Part shown: positions 6,752 to 13,861 of the stretch, in pieces
Layout of the letters: every line of letters starts with the position of its first letter
Numbering within the stretch: position 1 is the stretch's first letter
Source of the DNA: Lachnospiraceae bacterium
GTDB lineage: Bacteria; Bacillota; Clostridia; Lachnospirales; Lachnospiraceae
Direction: 5' to 3'
Assembly (NCBI GenBank): GCA_017443065.1
Contig: JAFSPF010000096.1
Coordinates: forward strand, 58,966-122,965
Length of the DNA: 64,000 nt
Notes under the pieces: generated by a model
Databases searched by the model: none
Told to the model about the DNA's origin: nothing
The model's input: only the letters and a program-made list of their open reading frames with translations
Program-made: the position numbers and the translations under genes

Positions 6752-8517
6752 GCACCTGGATGGTGGCTGCCAAACGGGCAGATTTTGATGCGATCGCCGC
6801 GCGGTACGGGATTTCTCCCGTTACCGCGCGTTTGCTTCGGAACAGGGAGCTGCGGACGGAGGAGGAGATCGGGCGCTTTCTCTCGACGGATCTTTCCGCC
6901 CTGCATGCGGCGCAGCTCCTGCCGGATGCGGAGCGCTGCGCGGGGATTCTTTCGGAACGCATCCGGGAAGGAAGGAAAATCCGTGTCGTCGGGGATTATG
7001 ACGTGGACGGGGTGACCGCCACCGCGCTGCTGCTCAGGGGTCTGCGCTTCCTCGGGGCGGACGCGGATTACCGCATCCCGCACCGCATCCGTGACGGCTA
7101 CGGCATCAATGACGCGATCATCGATGAGGCCGCTTCGGACGGCGTTCATGTGATCCTCACCTGCGACAACGGGATTTCGGCGGCCGCGCAGGCCCTACGC
7201 GCAAGGGAAAAGGGCATGACGATCCTGATCACGGATCATCATGACATTCCCTTTGATGAGGAGAGCGGAGAAGCGGTTTTGCCGGAAGCGGAGGCGGTGG
7301 TGAACCCGAAGAGAGCGGGAGACTATCCCTTCCCCGGCATCTGCGGGGCCTTTGTCGCGTACAAGGTGCTGACGCTTGTGTTTGAAGCCCTGGGGAGGAC
7401 GGAGGAGGAGGCGCAGAAGCTTCTGTATGAGCTGACGCTGCTTGCCGCCGTCGGTACGGTCTGCGACGTGATGGAGCTGAAGGACGAAAACCGCGTGCTG
7501 GTGAAGGACGCGCTGCCGCGCCTGAAGGACACGCAGATCCGGGGCTTAAAAGCGCTGATCGGGGTGACGGGGCTTTCGGGAAAGGACATCGGCACCTATC
7601 ACCTGGGCTTTGTTTTAGGCCCCTGCATCAACGCGACCGGGCGCCTGGATACGGCGGCACGCGGGGTGGAGCTTCTGCTCACGGAGGACGAGGGAGAGGC
7701 GCTGCGCCTTGCGACGGAATTAAAGGAGCTCAATGAGAGCCGCAAGAATATGACGGCCGTTCATGTGGAGGAAGCAAAGCGGATGATCGGAGATCATCCG
7801 GACAAGGTGCCGGTCGTGTACCTGCCGGAGGCGCATGAATCCGTTGCCGGCATTGTGGCGGGGCGGCTGAAGGAAGCCTGGCACCGCCCCGTGATCGTGA
7901 TGACGAGGAGTGAGGACGGCGTCAAGGGAAGCGGACGCTCCATTCCGGCCTATGACATGTTCCGCGCCTTAAGCGCCGTGGGAGATCTGTTTACGCGCTT
8001 CGGCGGACATCCCATGGCGGCGGGTCTGTCCATGCGGACGGAGGAGGACATCGGTCTGCTCCGCGCGCGTCTGAACGAAGCCTGCACGCTGACGGAGAAG
8101 GATTTCGAGGAGGTATTGCACCTGGACATGGAGCTGCCGCCGTCCTATGTGACGACGGAGCTGATCGAGGAGTGGAAGAAGGTGCTGGAGCCCTACGGCA
8201 ACGGAAACGAAAAGCCGCTCTTTGCCGCGCGTGACATCCGCCTTCTGCGTGCAAGGACGCTCGGGAAGGACGGAAAGGTCGGCAAATACACGGTGCAGGA
8301 CGCACAGGGCCGTTCCCATGAAATGATTCTGTTCCGGGAAAAGGAGGCCTTCGATGCCTTCCTTGCGGAACACTTCGGAAGGGAAGCGGCGGAGGCGCTT
8401 TATACGGGAACGGGAAATCCTCCCGACATGAAAATCAAGATTGCCTATTACCCCGATATCAACGAATACCGGGGACAGCGAAGCGTCCAGCTGGTTCTGG
8501 AGGATTACAGAATATGA
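6748..8517 (+). CDS. recJ: Single-stranded-DNA exonuclease RecJ
   Basis: The 589-residue product has the DHH phosphoesterase motifs in order: GDYDVDGVT (about residue 83), a CDN motif near 130, and the signature DHHDIP near 158. A DHHA1 domain with GGHPMAAGL lies near residue 415, and an OB-fold nucleic-acid-binding C terminus follows. The length matches the family. It degrades single-stranded DNA 5' to 3' in recombination and mismatch repair. The start overlaps the secDF stop (ATGA), indicating coupled translation. Confidence 0.95.
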   Translation: MSTWMVAAKRADFDAIAARYGISPVTARLLRNRELRTEEEIGRFLSTDLSALHAAQLLPDAERCAGILSERIREGRKIRVVGDYDVDGVTATALLLRGLRFLGADADYRIPHRIRDGYGINDAIIDEAASDGVHVILTCDNGISAAAQALRAREKGMTILITDHHDIPFDEESGEAVLPEAEAVVNPKRAGDYPFPGICGAFVAYKVLTLVFEALGRTEEEAQKLLYELTLLAAVGTVCDVMELKDENRVLVKDALPRLKDTQIRGLKALIGVTGLSGKDIGTYHLGFVLGPCINATGRLDTAARGVELLLTEDEGEALRLATELKELNESRKNMTAVHVEEAKRMIGDHPDKVPVVYLPEAHESVAGIVAGRLKEAWHRPVIVMTRSEDGVKGSGRSIPAYDMFRALSAVGDLFTRFGGHPMAAGLSMRTEEDIGLLRARLNEACTLTEKDFEEVLHLDMELPPSYVTTELIEEWKKVLEPYGNGNEKPLFAARDIRLLRARTLGKDGKVGKYTVQDAQGRSHEMILFREKEAFDAFLAEHFGREAAEALYTGTGNPPDMKIKIAYYPDINEYRGQRSVQLVLEDYRI

Positions 8518-8557
8518 GAGGATGTGCCGCGACGGGTTCCCGGGAGGGGAGTACGAC

Positions 8558-10159
8558 ATGAAGCAGAGAGAGCGGATCTTTACCATCATCAAGTATGCCT
8601 TTTCCGTGCTCTTCACGCTGCTTGCCTTTACGGAAGGGTTTCGCAAAAAGTATTTGCTGGCGCAGCTGACGGAGCTGGGCATCATTTTCCTGCTCTCCAA
8701 CTATCTTCTCCGGAAAAAGCGCATTGCGGGGCTGATTGTCAATGCCGTTCTGCTCATATTGTTTCACCTCCAGATCGCCTTCATGATGTTCGGGAACAGC
8801 TATCTGACAAATGCCATGATCACCAACGTACACGCGATCCGGATGCTGGGCGGCAAGGCCCTTCTCTATATCGCGGCCGCGGTGCTCCTGGTTGCGGCGT
8901 CCGTCCTCCCCGCGGGGGTGGTGAGCTTCCGGAAGCTGCGGGAGCCGGAGCTGCTGTCGGTTGTTCTTGCGCTGGAGCTGGCGTTCACCCTGGTGTTCGG
9001 CAATACCTATTCCCCGATGTATGCGTATGCGGACCTCGCGGGAAAGGCCTTCCGGACCGCGGCACAGCGGCGTCAGATTGCGTCCATTGAGGATGCGGGG
9101 GCTTCCTTTTACCGGGAGGAGGTTCCGGATGAGATTCCCGGACATCCGTCGCTTCCGGAGAAGCCCGATATTGCCCTGCTCTTTACGGAGGGCCTGTCGC
9201 AAAACATCATTGACGACGAACGCGACATCATGCCGCGCATCCGCGCGTACCAGGAACGCTCCGTCAATTTCATCAATTACTACAATCATACCTTTGCCAC
9301 CTATCGCGGACTGATCGGGCAGCTGTATTCCGGCTATCAGCTGGATGATTTCGATACCAATTCGCTGGTGTCCATGCAGCAGATTCTCGGGGACCTGGGC
9401 TATGAAACCGTGCTCATCAACACGGAGCCGCACAATGCGGGCTTTACCTCCTACCTGAATTCACTGGGCTTTGATACCGTCCTGGATGTGGAGGGAACGG
9501 AGGAAAAGAGAGTCAACGGAACCTGCTCGGACCGTGAGGCCTATGAGGCGCTGTACCGTCTGATGACGGAGCGGGAGCCGGACGCGCCGCCCTTATTTGC
9601 CGTCCTCTATACCGTGGGGACGCATGTCACCCTGTATTCCACGGATGAGGTGTACGAAGGGGGCACGGCAGGAGACTTTTTTGATAAGTTTTACAACCTG
9701 GATTACCAGTTTGCGTCCTTCGTGGAACAGATGGAGGCGTCCGAACGCTGGGAGGATACCGTTGTGGTGTTCACGGCGGACCATGCCACCTTTGCGGATG
9801 AGGACTTTACGCGGGCCTTTCCGGACTATCCGCGCAAACAGGGCATCCTGGATACCATTCCCTTTTTCATTTATCATGCGGGTGTCGAGGCAAAAACCGT
9901 GGATGCCGGCGGAAGAAACACGCTTTGTCTGGCGCCGACCGTGCTGGACTATCTGGATATCAACGCGCCGAATTATTTTCTGGGCAGCTCCCTCTTTGGC
10001 CCGATGTCTTCGGAGATCACGCCGGACACGATCTACCATGATCCGGACACCATCCTGTCCTCCAAATACGGCATCATCCGGCCGCTGATCGAGGCGGAAT
10101 CTGAGGTGTTCCAACCCCTCCTGGAATTATATCTTGCGGCGAAGCTGCACGAAAACTGA
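8558..10159 (+). CDS. LTA-synthase-like membrane sulfatase-fold transferase
   Basis: The start chosen is the ATG at 8558 behind GGGAGGGGAG; an earlier Met at 8441 lies inside recJ. The 533-residue protein begins with four or five membrane segments (to about residue 165), then an extracytoplasmic alkaline-phosphatase/sulfatase fold. Family features are LLFTEGLSQ at about residue 210, the likely threonine nucleophile in NHTFATYRG near residue 245, and VVFTADHATF near 410, which supplies metal ligands. Such enzymes move glycerol phosphate or other phospho-groups onto surface polymers. The residues around the nucleophile differ from classical LtaS, so the exact substrate is open. It lies 40 bases after recJ. 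Confidence 0.8.
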   Translation: MKQRERIFTIIKYAFSVLFTLLAFTEGFRKKYLLAQLTELGIIFLLSNYLLRKKRIAGLIVNAVLLILFHLQIAFMMFGNSYLTNAMITNVHAIRMLGGKALLYIAAAVLLVAASVLPAGVVSFRKLREPELLSVVLALELAFTLVFGNTYSPMYAYADLAGKAFRTAAQRRQIASIEDAGASFYREEVPDEIPGHPSLPEKPDIALLFTEGLSQNIIDDERDIMPRIRAYQERSVNFINYYNHTFATYRGLIGQLYSGYQLDDFDTNSLVSMQQILGDLGYETVLINTEPHNAGFTSYLNSLGFDTVLDVEGTEEKRVNGTCSDREAYEALYRLMTEREPDAPPLFAVLYTVGTHVTLYSTDEVYEGGTAGDFFDKFYNLDYQFASFVEQMEASERWEDTVVVFTADHATFADEDFTRAFPDYPRKQGILDTIPFFIYHAGVEAKTVDAGGRNTLCLAPTVLDYLDINAPNYFLGSSLFGPMSSEITPDTIYHDPDTILSSKYGIIRPLIEAESEVFQPLLELYLAAKLHEN

Positions 10160-10174
10160 ACATCGTCCGGATTG

Positions 10175-11020
10175 TTACACGGCGACGGGAATGTTTTTGA
10201 TCTGCTCCCCCGTCACGTAGTTTTCGACGATCAGGTCGTCTGTCGTGAAGGCGTAGAAGTCCTTCACCTCCGGATTCAGGGAGACGGCAGGCGCGGGGTG
10301 TTCCTCCCGCGTGAGCAGCTCCTCGATCATGGGGACATGACGGTCATAGATGTGACAGTCCGCGATCACGTGGATGAGCTGGCCGGGGATCATGTCATTC
10401 ACCTGCGCAATCATCATTAAGAGAATGGCGTACTGCGCCACGTTCCAGCCGTTCGCCGCCAGCATGTCCTGCGAGCGCTGGTTGACGATGGCGTTTAAGA
10501 CGTTTTTGCCCTCCTCCACGGTGACGTTGTAGGTCACGGAATAGCAGCAGGGATCCAGTGCGCCGGTTGCAAGGTTGGCGTACTGGTACATGTTCGTCAT
10601 GATGCGTCTGGAAAAAGGGGTCTCCTTCAGCTGCTTCAGCACATAATCCATCTGGTCGGTGTCTTCGCCCCTGTACTTGAATTTCTGGCCGATCGTATAG
10701 CCGTAGGCCGTGCCGATGGAGCCCGTTTCGTCCGCCCACTCATCCCAGATATGGGAATGCAGGTCATGGATGTTGTTCGATTTCTTCTGGTAGATCCACA
10801 GAACCTCGTCCATGGCGGATTTTAAGGCAATGCGCCGGAGCGTGATGGCGGGAAACTCCTCCCGGAGGTCATAGCGGTGGACGACACCGAACTGCTTGAT
10901 CGTGTATGCCTTCTCGCCGGTATCCGGCCACACGGGCCGGATTTCCTGATTCCTGGTATCGGTCCCGTTCTCCAGAATGTCGCGGCAGGTTTCCTTAAAC
11001 AGCTTGTCTGCGATGCTCAT
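10175..11020 (-). CDS. thyA: Thymidylate synthase (ThyA type, divergent)
   Basis: The 281-residue enzyme starts at the ATG at 11020 behind AAAGGAG; the longer frame to 11200 has no site and crosses its promoter. It converts dUMP to dTMP using methylene-tetrahydrofolate. Recognisable ThyA blocks are WDEWADETG-SIGTAYG, the arginine pair SRRI, the catalytic cysteine in DPCCYSV (Cys158 or Cys159), NQRSQD, and DCHIYDRH near residue 233. The blocks are spaced as in ThyA but are clearly divergent from the common bacterial sequence (usually PPCH). It converges with the LTA-synthase-like gene. Confidence 0.88.
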   Translation of the reverse strand: MSIADKLFKETCRDILENGTDTRNQEIRPVWPDTGEKAYTIKQFGVVHRYDLREEFPAITLRRIALKSAMDEVLWIYQKKSNNIHDLHSHIWDEWADETGSIGTAYGYTIGQKFKYRGEDTDQMDYVLKQLKETPFSRRIMTNMYQYANLATGALDPCCYSVTYNVTVEEGKNVLNAIVNQRSQDMLAANGWNVAQYAILLMMIAQVNDMIPGQLIHVIADCHIYDRHVPMIEELLTREEHPAPAVSLNPEVKDFYAFTTDDLIVENYVTGEQIKNIPVAV

Positions 11021-11072
11021 GTGAATCTCCTTTGACTGATGGCTCCGGACGGCCTCCCGCCGGGTTAAACTG

Positions 11073-11101
11073 ATTATAGTTTTGCGTGCTTTTTCTGTCA
11101 A
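11073..11101 (-). promoter_or_regulatory. Consensus sigma-A promoter of thyA
   Basis: Read on the minus strand, TTGACA (11101-11096) and TATAAT (11078-11073) are perfect consensus boxes with a 17-base spacer, 52 bases before the thyA ATG. Confidence 0.85.
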
Positions 11102-11160
11102 ACACCGGTGACGTGTTACTCCATCCGGGTTACAATTGGAAACACCGTCTGCTGTTCCCA

Positions 11161-11199
11161 AAAGAAGATGGCAGGCATGAGCCCGCCATCTCGTTTTCA
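11161..11199 (-). terminator. Terminator after the c-di-GMP-regulated gene
   Basis: On the minus strand the arms AGATGGCGGGC and GCCTGCCATCT pair around a TCAT loop and are followed by TCTTTT. An A-run on the other side makes it possibly bidirectional. Confidence 0.75.
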
Positions 11200-11218
11200 T
11201 TGTGTTTTAATTCGCCTA

Positions 11219-12028
11219 TTATTTTCCTGCCGTTGCCAGCAATGCGGGGAGATTTGCCTGTACTTGTTTAAATGCAGCATCCGGAGACATACCGCCCGAC
11301 ACCAATTCGGTAAATGCCTGTTGTATGATCTGCTCCGCTGTCAGGCCGGATGCTGTGCCCTTCGTTGCAGACGGCAGTGCTGTTTTTGCTCCTGCCAGAT
11401 CCGACTGTACAAAGCGGACAACCTCTTCCGCACTTTTACACTTCACAAGAGAAGCGGTGTTTTGTTGTGTCCTCGAAAATGCCGCGTCTGAAGCCAATCC
11501 GGCATTCATGTATGTCTGATATGCGGTTTGCACCGCAATTTCTGCGGTAAAGGCGCCTGTAACAGCGGGTTTCACTCCGCCGACAGGTGTTGCCGCAGGC
11601 GCCGCTCCTGACAAATCATTCTTCACATACAGGACAACCTCTGCCGAACTCTTGCACGCCGCAATACCGGCGACATTTTGCTGCGTCCGCAAAAATGCGG
11701 CATCGGATGCCAAACCGCTGCTCATATATGTTTGATAAGCGGTCTGCACTGCCATTTCGCCGGTAAAAGCAGAAGCAGGTGCCGGGGCGGATTTTACGGT
11801 CAGGCGATGCGCGTAGCATTTTGTGCAGGGAGTATGGCTTTTTTGCGCATTCGACAGGGAAATCGCTATTTTACTCTTTCTCAGGTAGGAACAACCGTCC
11901 AAATGGTACTTATCACCCGTCTTTGTAACATAAACAATCGGATCATTCTCCGCTGCCTTTACCTGTACGGGAAACGCCATCAAAAAAACAGACAAAATCA
12001 GTGGCATCAGTTTCATTAATCGTTTCAT
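11219..12028 (-). CDS. Secreted protein with a Cys-motif domain and three tandem repeats
   Basis: I recognise no named family. The start at 12028 follows GGAGG in the riboswitch leader; a longer frame would begin inside the riboswitch terminator. Residues 1-25 are a signal peptide ending near VKA-AE. A small domain follows with a YHLDGCSYL...TPCTKC motif, typical of Firmicutes surface proteins. Then come three copies of a repeat of about 55 residues, with cores AVQTAYQTYM..GLASDAAF, AVQTAYQTYM..GLASDAAF and IIQQAFTELV..GMSPDAAF. Copies 1 and 2 are nearly identical, while copy 3 has diverged. Control by a c-di-GMP riboswitch suggests a role in surface attachment or lifestyle switching. Confidence 0.75.
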   Translation of the reverse strand: MKRLMKLMPLILSVFLMAFPVQVKAAENDPIVYVTKTGDKYHLDGCSYLRKSKIAISLSNAQKSHTPCTKCYAHRLTVKSAPAPASAFTGEMAVQTAYQTYMSSGLASDAAFLRTQQNVAGIAACKSSAEVVLYVKNDLSGAAPAATPVGGVKPAVTGAFTAEIAVQTAYQTYMNAGLASDAAFSRTQQNTASLVKCKSAEEVVRFVQSDLAGAKTALPSATKGTASGLTAEQIIQQAFTELVSGGMSPDAAFKQVQANLPALLATAGK

Positions 12029-12043
12029 GATAAACCTCCTTCG

Positions 12044-12074
12044 AAAAAAAAAACATCGCAGGAACCGCGATGTC
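12044..12074 (-). terminator. Riboswitch expression-platform terminator
   Basis: On the minus strand ACATCGC (12072-12066) pairs with GCGATGT (12059-12053), followed by about nine U residues. It lies between the c-di-GMP aptamer and the ribosome binding site of the gene, as expected for transcriptional control. Confidence 0.85.
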
Positions 12075-12078
12075 ATTC

Positions 12079-12150
12079 GTTGTAGCTGGCTGACTTTTCG
12101 GTCCCTTTAGCTTTGCGTCGCCGGGTTTCCCCGGTTTTGCCCTGAAACAA
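12079..12150 (-). promoter_or_regulatory. Class I cyclic-di-GMP riboswitch aptamer (GEMM-I)
   Basis: On the minus strand the conserved GEMM blocks appear in order: AGGGCAAAACC, a P2 hairpin capped by a GAAA tetraloop (CCGGG-GAAA-CCCGG), GACGCAAAGCUAAAGGG, then AGUCAGCCAGCUAC. These match the class I c-di-GMP aptamer closely, including the tetraloop and its expected docking region. An intrinsic terminator follows at once, so ligand binding should alter transcription into the secreted repeat protein. Many clostridial class I switches with terminators turn the gene off at high c-di-GMP. The direction here cannot be read with certainty, because overlap between the P1 strand and the terminator is short. 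Confidence 0.9.
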
Positions 12151-12163
12151 TATGTGTAAAATC

Positions 12164-12192
12164 ATATTACCTGCTTTCTCATAAAACTTCAA
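12164..12192 (-). promoter_or_regulatory. Promoter of the riboswitch-controlled gene
   Basis: On the minus strand TTGAAG (12192-12187) and TAATAT (12169-12164) are separated by 17 bases. Transcription would begin close to 12157, just before the aptamer. Confidence 0.65.
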
Positions 12193-12348
12193 TGCCTTTT
12201 CCGCGCTTTTATCCTTTTTTCATACCTGTCAAATTTGAAAATCGCCCCGGTAGATTCGGGTTGATTCATCAAGGCACAATCAAACTGGTACTTCCCCCAA
12301 TCTCATGATAGAATTTGAGTGTATTATTGTGGAGGGTGACGATTCGTA
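12193..12348. other. AT-rich intergenic region
   Basis: This divergent intergenic stretch lies between the riboswitch promoter and the plus-strand island genes. A TTGACA near 12230 on the minus strand lacks a well-placed partner. No gene is seen. Confidence 0.4.
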
Positions 12349-12438
12349 ATGCAAACCTCACATCATTTGGAAAAAAAGATATGTAACGCAATAGTTGTTG
12401 AATACGAATACCACTCAAAGGGCGGTACACTCAACTAA
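12349..12438 (+). CDS. Possible 29-residue peptide
   Basis: A short frame opens with ATG 12 bases after GGAGGG and ends directly before the ribosome binding site of the next gene. Its last third is the first copy of a 39-bp repeat found again at 12875. It may equally be the degraded end of a larger gene. I do not recognise it. Confidence 0.2.
   Translation: MQTSHHLEKKICNAIVVEYEYHSKGGTLN
12397..12435 (+). repeat. 39-bp imperfect direct repeat, copy 1
   Basis: The sequence matches 12875-12913 at 28 of 39 positions. The outer blocks TGAATACGAA and CGGTACA are fully shared, and the middle is variable. The two copies lie upstream of consecutive genes in the accessory island. Confidence 0.6.
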
Positions 12439-12451
12439 AGGAGGTGTAGTT

Positions 12452-12844
12452 ATGGCTATCAATTTTAACTCAAACGCTGGCGCATGGAACCTTACGGGGA
12501 TGAGCATTGACAATGTTCGGGATGAGGTTACCGGATTATTGATTGAAGGCGAAGAAATGGTATCCGCATTCAAGACAGGGCGCGATCAACTTGTATTCAC
12601 AAACAAGCGCATTATTTCTGTCGATGTGCAAGGGCTTACAGGGAAAAAGAAGTCGTTTTCTTCGCTTCCATACTCCAAGGTTCAGTTTTTTACAATTCAA
12701 ACGCCTGGCTTCGCAGAGCTTTATCCCGATTCTGAATTATTCATGACCTTCGCAAATGGTTTTACGGCAAAGTTTGAATTTAACGGAACCGTTGATATCG
12801 GTAAGATCGGACGCTTTCTGTCCGAATATGTTTTAACAGCATAA
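12452..12844 (+). CDS. PH-like domain protein
   Basis: The 130-residue protein starts at the ATG at 12452 behind AAAGGAGGTG, a near-perfect site. The sequence pattern EEMVSAFKTGRDQLVFTNKR is typical of bacterial pleckstrin-homology-like domains, in which a strand run ends in (F/V)TNKRI. The pattern continues with strands to the C terminus (IGKIGRFLSEYV). There is no signal peptide or membrane segment, so it should be cytosolic. Bacterial PH-like proteins of this size have no settled function. It sits in an AT-richer island between two copies of a 39-bp repeat, suggesting acquired DNA. Confidence 0.7.
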   Translation: MAINFNSNAGAWNLTGMSIDNVRDEVTGLLIEGEEMVSAFKTGRDQLVFTNKRIISVDVQGLTGKKKSFSSLPYSKVQFFTIQTPGFAELYPDSELFMTFANGFTAKFEFNGTVDIGKIGRFLSEYVLTA

Positions 12845-12874
12845 TGGCATCCCGCAAGCACAAAATACAAGTGC

Positions 12875-12913
12875 GGTGAATACGAAGCCCGTATATAGGA
12901 CGGTACATACAAC
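12875..12913 (+). repeat. 39-bp imperfect direct repeat, copy 2
   Basis: This is the second copy of the repeat at 12397 (28 of 39 identical). It lies between the PH-like gene and the zincin gene. Confidence 0.6.
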
Positions 12914-12918
12914 CCTGA

Positions 12919-13482
12919 TTGTTCCGTGTGAAGGGAGAAAGTGAATGCAAAGTGTCCCCCACTGATTATGGGACATGTATTGATAATATGGAAATACAAT
13001 GCCAAAACAACGCTGCCGATGCCAGAACCATGGCGAACGGACAGCGAACATCACCATATCATATACTCTCCGAGGACGAAATCAACAGCCTGATGGAGGA
13101 TATAAAAGCGATAGGCGCAGATCCGTCGGTGTTTTCGTTTAATACCGGCGTGCGAACCGGTTACATTGATGAACTTGACATCATAAATGTAAGAGGAGAT
13201 GTCCTGCCGGATTTGTCTTCTGCGAACGCGAGGGACAGAATGAGTCCGAGAGCCGTGCTCGCGCACGAATACTATGGACATCGTGCAAACAGGGGGACGA
13301 CGCTCGCCAAAGGGAGTTGGAATGATGAATTCAGAGCGAGTTATCTGGCGGCAAGGAATTGTCCAGACCTGTCAAAAGAGGACTGTACTTTTTTGATCAG
13401 GGACGCTATAATGAGAGCACAGGAAGCGGGTGTAAAAATAACAAACAACGCATTCATGAAAGAGGTGCTGTATGGTCGCTGA
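12919..13482 (+). CDS. Zincin-like metalloprotease domain protein, probably a detached C-terminal domain
   Basis: The 187-codon frame opens right after an in-frame stop. Its start is unclear: TTG at 12919, GTG at 12928 and ATG at 12988 are candidates, none with a strong site. The core is PRAVLAHEYYGHRAN, a zinc-binding HExxH motif, followed by WNDEFRASYLAARNCP, whose glutamate could be the third ligand. Similar domains occur at the C-terminal end of larger phage-linked or polymorphic toxin proteins, so this may be an orphan toxin tip (family recall, not checked). The next gene overlaps its last 11 bases. Substrate and activity are unknown. Confidence 0.6.
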   Translation: MFRVKGESECKVSPTDYGTCIDNMEIQCQNNAADARTMANGQRTSPYHILSEDEINSLMEDIKAIGADPSVFSFNTGVRTGYIDELDIINVRGDVLPDLSSANARDRMSPRAVLAHEYYGHRANRGTTLAKGSWNDEFRASYLAARNCPDLSKEDCTFLIRDAIMRAQEAGVKITNNAFMKEVLYGR

Positions 13483-13672
13483 AAAGAGAATTCTTTCCAG
13501 AAAAGACGGGGTGATACTCCTGAAAGCCGCGGAAGAGATTGACAGATATGGCCACACGGAAATCACCTGTCCTCTGTGCGGTGGAGAGTTGCAACTGGAT
13601 ATGCTTGGCACAAGCTATACCATCCGCTGCGAACGTGAAGGGTGTGCGGAATTGACGTCCCGTGGGATTTAA
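13472..13672 (+). CDS. Small zinc-ribbon protein, putative partner of the zincin domain
   Basis: The 66-residue protein has a ribbon of two Cys pairs: CPLCGG near residue 33 and CEREGC near residue 53. Its ATG overlaps the end of the zincin gene by 11 bases, with AGAGGTG upstream, so the two are translationally coupled. Tight coupling of a small protein to a toxin-like domain is typical of immunity proteins, but no immunity family is recognised. The pairing is inferred from position alone. Confidence 0.6.
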   Translation: MVAEKRILSRKDGVILLKAAEEIDRYGHTEITCPLCGGELQLDMLGTSYTIRCEREGCAELTSRGI

Positions 13673-13733
13673 GAAGAGTTTTCGGAAAAGATCCACGCGT
13701 AAATAACGATCAGACTGAATAATATCGACAAAG

Positions 13734-13770
13734 AACAGCCGCTCTGTTTTTAAAACGGGGTGGCTGTTTT
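13734..13770 (+). terminator. Terminator closing the accessory island
   Basis: AACAGCC (13734-13740) pairs with GGCTGTT (13762-13768), with an inner TCTGTTTT/AAAACGGGG pairing, followed by TTTT. Confidence 0.7.
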
Positions 13771-13861
13771 CGTGTTGCCGGTGGCGGGAGCGGGTGCTGG
13801 CGGGTATTTGTGCGGATATAGTATAATAAGAGGTACGATTTTTTACGGGGGAGTACACGGA

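Noticed and set aside
12914-12960. Alternative start ATG near 12943 for the zincin gene
   Set aside because: That ATG follows GGGAGAAAG but is out of frame and meets a stop after six codons.
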